Position numbers and translations under genes: made by a program
NCBI GenBank assembly: GCA_045538015.1
Contig: JAZSQO010000178.1
Location: forward strand, 1-27,398
Direction of reading: 5' to 3'
DNA length: 27,398 nucleotides
DNA from: SIG598 sp045538015
GTDB lineage: Bacteria > Bacillota > Clostridia > Oscillospirales > Acutalibacteraceae
Part shown: piece by piece, positions 1 through 6,370 of the stretch
Layout of the letters: the number at the start of each line of letters is the position of its first letter
How positions within the stretch are numbered: the first letter of the stretch is position 1
The notes under the pieces: generated by a model
Databases searched by the model: none
The model's input: the letters and a program-made list of their open reading frames with translations, nothing else
What the model was told of the DNA's origin: nothing

Positions 1-139
1 CGATCTTGCTTGCATCTTTTCCGTCATACTTCACAAAAATGCTCACCAATACACAAAGTATTGGTTCCGCTTTTTGTATCGTCTGACAAAAAATCTGACT
101 GCGCAATATCGCACTTAGAATTATGCGGTATTGCCTTAA
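1..139 (+). repeat. Left arm of a 139-bp inverted repeat with two hairpins
   Basis: This segment matches the reverse complement of 27257-27395 at about 129 of 139 positions; the inner part (about 89-139) is identical. It contains two hairpins: 45-52 with 58-65 (8 bp, 5-nt loop) and 103-113 with 124-134 (11 bp including one G-T, 10-nt loop). In the other copy the pair A45-T65 is replaced by G-C, a compensatory change, although the neighbouring pair is broken. A short open frame crosses it on the plus strand but has no ribosome site. It looks like a dispersed intergenic repeat rather than a gene. There is no transposase. Confidence 0.85.
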
Positions 140-152
140 GAATACCGTCCGG

Positions 153-184
153 AGCCTCCGCGAGAAGATCGCGGAGGCTTTTTT
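153..184 (+). terminator. Rho-independent terminator of an upstream transcript
   Basis: An 11-bp perfect GC-rich stem (153-163 with 169-179) with a 5-nt loop is followed by six T. It starts 13 bp inside the left repeat arm. It would end a plus-strand transcript entering from outside the window and passing through the repeat. Confidence 0.85.
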
Positions 185-300
185 GTTCTTTCAGAACCGA
201 ATATTTATAACATTGGTTATCGGCTTTGCGCTGATTTCTTTACAACATTACCATTATATACAAGTGTTCGCCTGTGCGCCATTGGGAAAATCTCCAACTA
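185..300. other. AT-rich intergenic spacer, nothing recognised
   Basis: The AT-rich stretch between the terminator and the putP promoters holds no open frame with a ribosome site and no clear hairpin. It is best described as upstream promoter DNA. Confidence 0.5.
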
Positions 301-362
301 TTGACAGAAATTAAAATTTAGTGATATAAAGCATTGAAATATTTGAATGGAGCGTGTATAAT
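301..362 (+). promoter_or_regulatory. Two tandem sigma-A promoters for the symporter gene
   Basis: The distal promoter is TTGACA at 301-306, an 18-bp spacer and TATAAA at 325-330. The proximal one is TTGAAA at 334-339, a 17-bp spacer and a perfect TATAAT at 357-362. The proximal promoter should start transcription near 369, giving a leader of about 60 nt. A hairpin (378-385 with 400-407, 8 bp) lies in that leader just before the ribosome site at 414-420. Confidence 0.75.
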
Positions 363-427
363 TATAAAATCTCATATAATGGCGCAGATTCACAACTGAG
401 CGCCATTCACATCAAGGAGGAAAGTTT

Positions 428-2242
428 ATGTTACAGGCGTTGCAGTCTCTGCCCCAGAGCACCTGGCTCATGATGGGCACAATTGTTGTGTACCTGGTGA
501 TGATGATCGTCATCGGTATCATTTTCTCGCGCAAAAACAGCAGCGTTTCCGACTTCTATCTCGGCGGACGCCGTCTTGGCCCTCTGGTCACCGCCATGAG
601 CGCCGAGGCCTCCGACATGAGCAGCTGGCTGCTCATGGGCCTGCCCGGCCTTGCCTATCTGTACGGCACCGCGGAAGCCGCGTGGACCGCCATCGGTCTG
701 GCCATCGGTACCTATGTCAACTGGCTGATCGTTTCCAAGCGTCTGCGCCGCTATTCGGCCCGCATCGACGCCATCACCGTTCCCGATTTCTTCTCCAAGC
801 GCTTTGGTGACAACAGCGGTGCCATTCAGGCTATTGCCGCAGTGGTCATCATCGTCTTCTTCGTTCCCTACACCGCTTCCGGCTTCTCCGCCTGCGGCAA
901 GCTGTTCTCCAGCCTGTTCGGCGTGGACTACCTGACCGCCATGATAATCAGCGCGGCTGTTATCGTGCTGTACACCGCTCTGGGCGGATTCCTGGCTGCC
1001 AGCACCACCGACTTTATCCAGAGCATCGTCATGAGTATCGCTCTGGTTATGATCCTCGGCTTTGGCATCTTCTCCGCCGGCGGCTTCGGCGCCGTGTGGG
1101 AAAACGCCAAATCCCTCACCGGCTATCTGACCCTGACTCAGGTTCACGACGCTGCCGGCGGCGCTCCCGGCGAGTATGGCCCGCTGACCATCGCCTCCAC
1201 CCTTGCATGGGGTCTGGGCTACTTCGGTATGCCCCACATACTTCTCAGATTCATGGCCATCAAGGATGACAGCAAGCTCAAGCTGTCCCGCCGTGTCGGC
1301 ACCATCTGGGTCATCATTGCCATGTTCGCCGCCATCGTTATCGGCATCGTCGGCAACGGCATGACCTCCAACGGCGCTCTGGGTCAGCTGGCTGACTCCG
1401 AGACCATTATCGTTGACATCGCCGGACTGCTCAGCAAGATCGGACCGGTCTTCGCCATCCTTGCCGGTGTTGTTCTGGCCGGTATTCTGGCTGCCACAAT
1501 GTCCACTGCTGATTCTCAGCTTCTGGCCGCCTCCTCCAGTATGTCCGAGAACATTCTGGGCGGCCTGTTCAGAATCAAGATGACCAAGCGCGCCAGCATG
1601 GTCGTTGCCCGCGTCACCGTTCTGGCCATCGCCGTCGTCGGCGTTCTGCTGGCTACCGATCCCAACAGCTCCGTGTTCCGCATCGTTTCCTTCGCGTGGG
1701 CCGGCTTCGGCGCCGCCTTCGGCCCCCTGATGCTGTTCTCCCTGTTCTGGAAGCGCTGCAACCGCTGGGGCGCTCTGGCCGGTATGATCACCGGCGGAGC
1801 CACCGTCTTCATCTGGAAGTTCCTGGTTCGTCCCATGGGCGGCCTGTGGGATATCTACGAGCTGCTTCCCGCTTTCATCGTTTCCGCTTTCTTCATCGTC
1901 GTTGTGTCGCTGCTCACCGGCAAGCCCTCTGCGGAGGTCGCCGCCGAGTATGACGCCTATCAGGCCAACATGAAGTCCGACGATGCTCAGCCCGCCGCCG
2001 CTGAGGCTGCCGCTGCTGAGGAGTCCTGCCCCTGCTGCTGCGCCGCCTGCGAGGCTGCCGCCGCCGAGGAATCCGCTGAGACCGTCGAGGCTGTCGAGGA
2101 GACCGCTGCCGAAGCCGCCGAAGAGGCTGCTGAGGTTGTCGAGGAGACCGTCGCCGAGGCCGCTGAAGAAGCTGCTGACGCTGCTGTGATCCCCGAGGTC
2201 CTCGAGGAAGCTGTCGTCGAGATTCCCGAAGTCGCCGAATAA
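428..2242 (+). CDS. putP: Sodium/proline symporter (SSS family) with acidic Cys-containing C-terminal tail
   Basis: The product is a 604-residue membrane transporter of the solute:sodium symporter family, closest to PutP, which imports proline with Na+. AAGGAGG at 414-420 sits 7 bases before the ATG. Family motifs seen are GGRRLGP (46-52), SAEASDMSSWLLMG (58-71, containing the aspartate at 63 equivalent to E. coli Asp55 of the Na+ site), the YFGMPHILLRFMA segment, and the STADSQLL motif near residue 358 (second Na+-site region). The transport core ends near residue 510. Beyond it lies a tail of about 85 residues that E. coli PutP (502 residues) lacks: a run of Ala and Glu interrupted by CPCCCAAC (residues 534-541). 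The tail is probably cytoplasmic and disordered; its role is unknown. The gene is monocistronic between its own promoters and a terminator. Substrate is inferred from similarity. Confidence 0.93.
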   Translation: MLQALQSLPQSTWLMMGTIVVYLVMMIVIGIIFSRKNSSVSDFYLGGRRLGPLVTAMSAEASDMSSWLLMGLPGLAYLYGTAEAAWTAIGLAIGTYVNWLIVSKRLRRYSARIDAITVPDFFSKRFGDNSGAIQAIAAVVIIVFFVPYTASGFSACGKLFSSLFGVDYLTAMIISAAVIVLYTALGGFLAASTTDFIQSIVMSIALVMILGFGIFSAGGFGAVWENAKSLTGYLTLTQVHDAAGGAPGEYGPLTIASTLAWGLGYFGMPHILLRFMAIKDDSKLKLSRRVGTIWVIIAMFAAIVIGIVGNGMTSNGALGQLADSETIIVDIAGLLSKIGPVFAILAGVVLAGILAATMSTADSQLLAASSSMSENILGGLFRIKMTKRASMVVARVTVLAIAVVGVLLATDPNSSVFRIVSFAWAGFGAAFGPLMLFSLFWKRCNRWGALAGMITGGATVFIWKFLVRPMGGLWDIYELLPAFIVSAFFIVVVSLLTGKPSAEVAAEYDAYQANMKSDDAQPAAAEAAAAEESCPCCCAACEAAAAEESAETVEAVEETAAEAAEEAAEVVEETVAEAAEEAADAAVIPEVLEEAVVEIPEVAE

Positions 2243-2278
2243 GAGCGGAAAAGGCTTATACTGATTCCAAATGACCGC

Positions 2279-2328
2279 AAAGCCCCGACCGGAAAAACTC
2301 CGGCCGGGGCTTTGATGTATATTTTTTT
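2279..2328 (+). terminator. Terminator after putP
   Basis: A 14-bp stem with a single mismatch (2279-2292 with 2300-2313) is followed by a T-rich stretch with a run of seven T. It separates putP from the sigma factor gene. Confidence 0.85.
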
Positions 2329-2388
2329 CTGTCCGATGAAAAATATTGCCGCTTTTGATTGTGTTATGAGTGAAAGGAGGTTTTGCCG

Positions 2389-2877
2389 ATGTGTTCGTTT
2401 GGTACCGATGAATACATAGACCATGTGGTCAAAAGCCACAGCGGCTCCCTGCTTCGGGCGGCTTATGCCGTTCTTCATTCCACCGCCGACGCCGAGGACG
2501 CGGCCCAGGAGGCTCTGGTCAGGCTGATGACCCTCCGGCCTCAGTTCCGGGACAGCGAGCACGAAAAGGCGTGGCTGCTGAGGGTGACCATCAATATCGC
2601 CCGGAATATGCGCAAAGCGTCGGAGCGAGCCGGACTGCCGGTGGAGGAGGATATTCCGTGCCCGGCCGGAGAGGATCGGGAGCTGCTGGAGCTGGTGCTG
2701 TCTTTGCCGGAGAAGTACAGCACGCCCATCCACCTTTATTATTACGAGGGCTATTCTATCAAGGAAATAGCGTCAATACTGAAAATTCCGCCCGCGACCG
2801 TGGGCACGCGCCTTGCCCGGGGCAGAGCGATGCTTCGGGAAGAGCTCAGTGATACGGCGAAAGGAGAGACCGACTGA
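2389..2877 (+). CDS. ECF-type RNA polymerase sigma factor
   Basis: This is an extracytoplasmic-function sigma-70 factor of 162 residues, the usual size. Region 2 spans roughly residues 19-85 (the LLRAAYAVLHSTADAEDAAQEA stretch is the core-binding helix pair). Region 4 spans roughly 105-155 (LPEKYSTPIHLYYYEGYSIKEIA with the helix-turn-helix and RLARGRAMLREEL). The ATG at 2389 is preferred because AAAGGAGG at 2373-2380 is 8 bases upstream; an in-frame TTG at 2383 would leave only 2 bases. The stop overlaps the next start (TGATG), so the sigma factor is translationally coupled to the membrane protein that probably inhibits it. The regulon cannot be read from the window, and I saw no convincing autoregulatory ECF promoter upstream. 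Confidence 0.92.
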   Translation: MCSFGTDEYIDHVVKSHSGSLLRAAYAVLHSTADAEDAAQEALVRLMTLRPQFRDSEHEKAWLLRVTINIARNMRKASERAGLPVEEDIPCPAGEDRELLELVLSLPEKYSTPIHLYYYEGYSIKEIASILKIPPATVGTRLARGRAMLREELSDTAKGETD

Positions 2878-3881
2878 TGGATGAAAAGAAAGTCTACCGG
2901 GAACAGCTTGACCGGGTACAATTTCGGCCGGATTTTGAGAGTGCCGCGGCGGAGCTCATGCGCCGGGCGGCGGAGAAAAAGGAGAAACAGCCGATGATAA
3001 CCAGAAAAAGCGTTAAGATAATCATTGCCGCCGCGGCGGCGCTGGCCCTGCTGACCACCACCGTTTTCGCCATTTCGGCTCTGCTGTCCCCTCAGGATGT
3101 GGCCAGCCGAATCGACGGGGAGATCGCTCGGGCCTTCCAAAGCGAAGACGCGGTGGAGCTGAACCAGACCGCGACTGTTGGCGACTACGAATTTACCCTG
3201 CTGGGCATAGCCTCGGGCAGCAGACTGGAATTTCTGGGTGACCTGCCGGAGGAAAATTCCCACAGCTATGTGGTGATGGCGGTGTCCCGTCTTGACGGCT
3301 CTCCCATCGACCCGGCAGAGACACTGAGCGCGCCTTCGGGAAAGATGCTGACCCTTTCGCCTTTGGTGGAGGGCTGGGCGCCCCATCATGTCAACGCCTG
3401 GTCGCTGTGCTGTGCCGGCCATGAGATCACCGTGGACGGTGTGCGCTACTGTCTCTTTGATTACACCAACCTTGAACTGTTTGCCGACCGCACCGTTTAT
3501 ATGGCGGTGTATGAGGGTCTTGCGCCAAGCGCTGAGGTGTTCACGATGAACGAGGACGGAACCATTGTTTTTGCTGAAGGCTACAGCGGCGAAAAAGGGC
3601 TGTTCACTCTGCCGGTGGATCCTTCACGGGCGGATGCCCAGGCCGCTTTGCAGCTTCTGATTGATCAGGGCATTCTGGGAGAGGACGGACAGCCTGTCGG
3701 AGAGGATGAGCAGTCATCTTCTGACGAATATGAGTACACGGAGACCACCGTCGAAGTGACCGGTGAGGTTGAGTACAGCACAACCACCGGCACGGTCGTC
3801 GTAGACCTCAATGGCGAAGATTTTTACAGTCAGGTGACCGATGATCTGTATTTTGAGGTGCAGTTGGTGACCGGGAACTGA
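2877..3881 (+). CDS. Membrane-anchored anti-sigma-like protein
   Basis: A 334-residue protein starts on the base shared with the sigma factor stop codon. It has a charged cytoplasmic N-terminus (1-45), one membrane helix (about 46-70, rich in Ile, Ala and Leu) and a large predicted extracytoplasmic part (71-334). The tail before the C-terminus is acidic and Ser/Thr-rich (DEQSSSDEYEYTETTVEV). This layout and the overlap with an ECF sigma gene are typical of clostridial anti-sigma proteins with a DUF4179-like architecture. Its expected job is to hold the sigma factor at the membrane and release it on an envelope signal. I see no zinc-binding HxxxCxxC anti-sigma motif, so assignment rests on context and topology. 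AAGGAG at 2861-2866 inside the sigma gene is the likely ribosome site. Confidence 0.75.
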   Translation: MDEKKVYREQLDRVQFRPDFESAAAELMRRAAEKKEKQPMITRKSVKIIIAAAAALALLTTTVFAISALLSPQDVASRIDGEIARAFQSEDAVELNQTATVGDYEFTLLGIASGSRLEFLGDLPEENSHSYVVMAVSRLDGSPIDPAETLSAPSGKMLTLSPLVEGWAPHHVNAWSLCCAGHEITVDGVRYCLFDYTNLELFADRTVYMAVYEGLAPSAEVFTMNEDGTIVFAEGYSGEKGLFTLPVDPSRADAQAALQLLIDQGILGEDGQPVGEDEQSSSDEYEYTETTVEVTGEVEYSTTTGTVVVDLNGEDFYSQVTDDLYFEVQLVTGN

Positions 3882-3902
3882 CCAAAACGGATAAAATTCA
3901 TG

Positions 3903-3937
3903 CCCCGGAAGGTTTTGCGCCTTCCGGGGCCTCTTCT
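3903..3937. terminator. Bidirectional terminator between convergent operons
   Basis: A perfect 10-bp stem (3903-3912 with 3920-3929) with a 7-nt loop is followed on the plus strand by CCTCTTCTTG. It lies between the end of the anti-sigma gene and the end of the minus-strand Rnf-like operon and can serve both; the T-tracts are imperfect on both sides. Confidence 0.65.
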
Positions 3938-3942
3938 TGTAT

Positions 3943-4548
3943 TCAGAAACTGAGAGCAAGAGCAAGGATACCGATATAAATCAGCATAATGGGCGTTCCG
4001 CGCAGAGCGGAGGGAATATCGGGATTGTCGGCGCGGCGCATACCCACATTCAGCAGCCACGACGCGGCGACGAACCCGACGCCGGCGCCAAGGCAATAGC
4101 CGATGACCGACGGAGCGTTGGTGATGCTGCCCTCCCAGAAGGGCACGGAGACCGATTCACCCCGGAACAGCAGCAAGGGAGCGGCCACAGCGGCACCGCC
4201 GAAGGCTCCCGGGGCCAGACAGTCGTCGACAAATTCCTCCGCCTTTGGTATCAGCGAGAGAATTTTTGAAATAGCCAGATACCACAGTATCGCGGCGGCC
4301 ACGGTCACTCCCACCCGCACCGGGAAGGAGGAGGATATGGCCCATAGCGGGAAGTATCGGTCAAAGGGCATGGTCACAGCGCAGCATAACAGGGCAAAAA
4401 GTGAGATAAAGCCGGCGGTGATCATCAGCTTTCTCGGCCGGCGTACCGCGTTGAGCATGGTGGTGCTGTCGATAATGCCTCCCAGCAGAAAGTTCTGAGC
4501 AAAGGCGGCCACCAGCAGATAAAGAAAAAAGAATCCGATCTGTCTCAT
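3943..4548 (-). CDS. RnfA-like integral membrane protein lacking the cluster cysteines
   Basis: This 201-residue polytopic membrane protein resembles RnfA/RsxA/NqrE. An AAAGGAGG ribosome site lies 6 bases before the ATG at 4548. The N-terminal AFAQNFLLGG aligns with the NNFVL segment of RsxA, and the C-terminal DIPSALRGTPIMLIYIGILALALSF with [23 protein letters not shown]. In real RnfA two cysteines (in LGLCPF and TTNCAVLG) hold an intramembrane iron-sulfur cluster with RnfE. Here the matching positions are Thr29 and Ala in the segment APGAFGGAAVAAP, so the cluster cannot form in the usual way. It is the last gene of the operon, overlapping the RnfE-like gene by 4 bases. It may be a divergent paralogue with a non-redox role; function unknown. 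Confidence 0.72.
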   Translation of the reverse strand: MRQIGFFFLYLLVAAFAQNFLLGGIIDSTTMLNAVRRPRKLMITAGFISLFALLCCAVTMPFDRYFPLWAISSSFPVRVGVTVAAAILWYLAISKILSLIPKAEEFVDDCLAPGAFGGAAVAAPLLLFRGESVSVPFWEGSITNAPSVIGYCLGAGVGFVAASWLLNVGMRRADNPDIPSALRGTPIMLIYIGILALALSF

Positions 4549-5171
4549 ATTCTGCCTCCTTTGCCGGTCAGTGCGCGCACAAGGGCGATAAGCATTCCGC
4601 ACAGAATGAAGCCGAAGAAGGGCGACTGCAGAGCCTCGGCTCCGTTGAGTCCCACCGGCGAGCCGAGCAAAGTGCCGCTGCCCAGCAGCTCCCGGACAAA
4701 GGCGACGGGCAGTGCGATGAGCGCGAAGCACAGCGCGCAGGCAAGACCCTCCACCACGGCCTCGCCCGCCAGAAGAATGCGGGCGTCCTGCCATGTGCGG
4801 TGCATCACAAGGCCGTTCATGGCCGCCAGAGGAGCGTAGACGCCCAGAGCGGTCACGCTGTCGGGAAACACATTATCCAGCAGAAGGGACAGCAGAAACA
4901 CGGTGGCCGAGCAGACCGCCGCGTAAAAGGCCGGACGCAGCCGGGAATCCATGCGCTCCCGCTCCTTGCAGGCAATTACTCCGGCCAGAGGAAGATTGAC
5001 CAGCATGAACAGCGAGAGAATAAGAGCGTTGGAAAGGGTAGTGCAGCCGGCGGCGATAAGGGTGGCTCCCGCGGCGCCGGTCAGCAGGGGATTATCCCGG
5101 AAGCTCTCGCCGAACAGCCGGCGGTTGTCGGCGGCGATCTGAGTGCGTACATCATTGCGTCTGAGGGTCAT
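4545..5171 (-). CDS. RnfE-like integral membrane protein lacking the cluster cysteines
   Basis: A 208-residue membrane protein aligns with RnfE/RsxE/NqrD. FRDNPLLTGAAGATLIA matches the first-helix segment WKNNSALVQLLGLCPLLA, LGVYAPLAAMNGLVMHR matches LGIFIPLIVTNCIVVGR, and FVRELLGSGTLLG matches SLREIIGNGTLFD. The family cysteines in LGLCP and VTNC are replaced by Thr and Gly. The shape of the family is kept while both ligands of the membrane iron-sulfur cluster are gone. The gene overlaps both neighbours by 4 bases (ATGA type), so the three Rnf-like proteins are made together and probably associate. The rnfG gene that normally lies between rnfD and rnfE is missing. Confidence 0.72.
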   Translation of the reverse strand: MTLRRNDVRTQIAADNRRLFGESFRDNPLLTGAAGATLIAAGCTTLSNALILSLFMLVNLPLAGVIACKERERMDSRLRPAFYAAVCSATVFLLSLLLDNVFPDSVTALGVYAPLAAMNGLVMHRTWQDARILLAGEAVVEGLACALCFALIALPVAFVRELLGSGTLLGSPVGLNGAEALQSPFFGFILCGMLIALVRALTGKGGRI

Positions 5172-6346
5172 CTTTCCTGCCCTCCCTGTTTTTTCTTTTC
5201 CCGCTTTTCGCGCTCCAGCTCCTCGTAGAGCTCGTCCACATCGATGTCAAAGCGGCTCTTGGCGCCGAACTTTTTTTTGAAGGCGGCGGATATTCTGTGG
5301 CGATAGGCCGCGAGGCTGATGCCTCTGCCGCGGCAGAAGAATACAAAATAATCAATGGGCGATGCCAGAGCGGTCATCAGCAGCAGGGCGAACACCTCTC
5401 CGCCCTCGGCCGAACCGATGCGGCGGAAGATAACCGTCAGCACGCCGGCGGCAAGGCCGTAAATAGCCCGTCCGGAGCCGGTGTGAGGCGTGGTGAGGAT
5501 ATCGCCGGCAAGAAACACCGCGCACAGCAGAGCCGAGCCGGCCAGCACCTCGTAAAGAGGCCGCTCAAGGAAGGAGATCCCGCGGTAAGGTACCACAAGG
5601 GAAAGGCAGGCCAGCGTGACCACATAGGCAAAGGAAGACTGCCACGCCAGCGCGCGCCGCGAAAGCAGCCATCCGGCGCACACCAATGACATTACGGTGA
5701 CCGCCGCGCCCATGGCTCCGGCGACGCCGGTGAAAAGCAGTCCCCAGATATTCAGCCCGGGATCAAGACCGACGCGCAGCTGCATCTGGGTGGAAAGCAT
5801 ATCGCTTATATTGGGCGAGCAAGGCACATCGCCCAGCAGAGGCAGAGCGTCCTTCGCACAGCCGAAAACATGGTCGGGCAGGCGGGAGATCAGCTGCTGC
5901 TCGGTGGGAGAGAGCAGGGCGGTGTTGTATTTTTCCAGAAGGTTGGCGCCCACCAGCACCGCAAAGCAGTATCCGCCAGCCTCGGCGCTGAAGGGAGATC
6001 GGCCAAGACTGCCGAAGGGCAGCTTGACCACGCCCACAGCAAACACTCCGGCGGCAAAGGGCAGCCAGATGGGAGCGGCGGCGGGCATAAGCAGAGCGCA
6101 CATCATGCCGGTGTATACAGCGGAAAGGTCGCCGAGGGAGGCCTCTCTGCGCCGCATAAACTGCCACAGAGCCTCCGTGGCCACGGCGCCGAGTATTCCG
6201 GAGACGGCCATGAACAAGGCCCGGAAGCCGTAAATGAACAGCGCGCTGACAAGCAGCCCTCCGGCCGCGATCAGGCGGCTCAGGCCGATGCTCTGTACTG
6301 ATTCTCTTTGGCGAAAATAAGGGGCGGTGGCGTGTTTCAGCTCCAT
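5168..6346 (-). CDS. RnfD-like integral membrane protein lacking the FMN-attachment threonine
   Basis: A membrane protein of about 392 residues resembles RnfD/NqrB. DLSAVYTGMMCALLMP, GSLGRSPFSAEAGGYCF and the TGSGRAIYGLAAGVLTVIFR segment followed by ASPIDYF are recognisable against the RnfD pattern (ALTLP, GGLGQNPFNPAMVGR, NKGRIIFGIGCGVLTVLIR). In RnfD and NqrB a threonine in SGAT carries covalent FMN. The aligned stretch here is DMLSTQMQL, with Met188 at the FMN position. The ATG at 6346 has AAGGA 8 bases upstream; the ATG at 6355 abuts that site, so the later start is preferred. The C-terminus is a charged tail (ELEREKREKKKQ). It follows ppk by about 24 bases. It may be a non-flavinylated, redox-silent homologue. 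Confidence 0.75.
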   Translation of the reverse strand: MELKHATAPYFRQRESVQSIGLSRLIAAGGLLVSALFIYGFRALFMAVSGILGAVATEALWQFMRRREASLGDLSAVYTGMMCALLMPAAAPIWLPFAAGVFAVGVVKLPFGSLGRSPFSAEAGGYCFAVLVGANLLEKYNTALLSPTEQQLISRLPDHVFGCAKDALPLLGDVPCSPNISDMLSTQMQLRVGLDPGLNIWGLLFTGVAGAMGAAVTVMSLVCAGWLLSRRALAWQSSFAYVVTLACLSLVVPYRGISFLERPLYEVLAGSALLCAVFLAGDILTTPHTGSGRAIYGLAAGVLTVIFRRIGSAEGGEVFALLLMTALASPIDYFVFFCRGRGISLAAYRHRISAAFKKKFGAKSRFDIDVDELYEELEREKREKKKQGGQER

Positions 6347-6370
6347 AAGATTCATCCTTGTGGGGAAGTA

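Noticed and set aside
10..210. Short open frame across the left repeat, with a similar one in the right arm
   Set aside because: The frames have no ribosome site and follow the repeat; similar frames in both copies reflect the repeat, and the hairpins explain the conservation better.
431..1237. Long minus-strand open frame inside putP (268 codons)
   Set aside because: It is antisense to a clearly real transporter, has a His/Gly-rich composition typical of shadow frames in GC-rich genes, and has no ribosome site.
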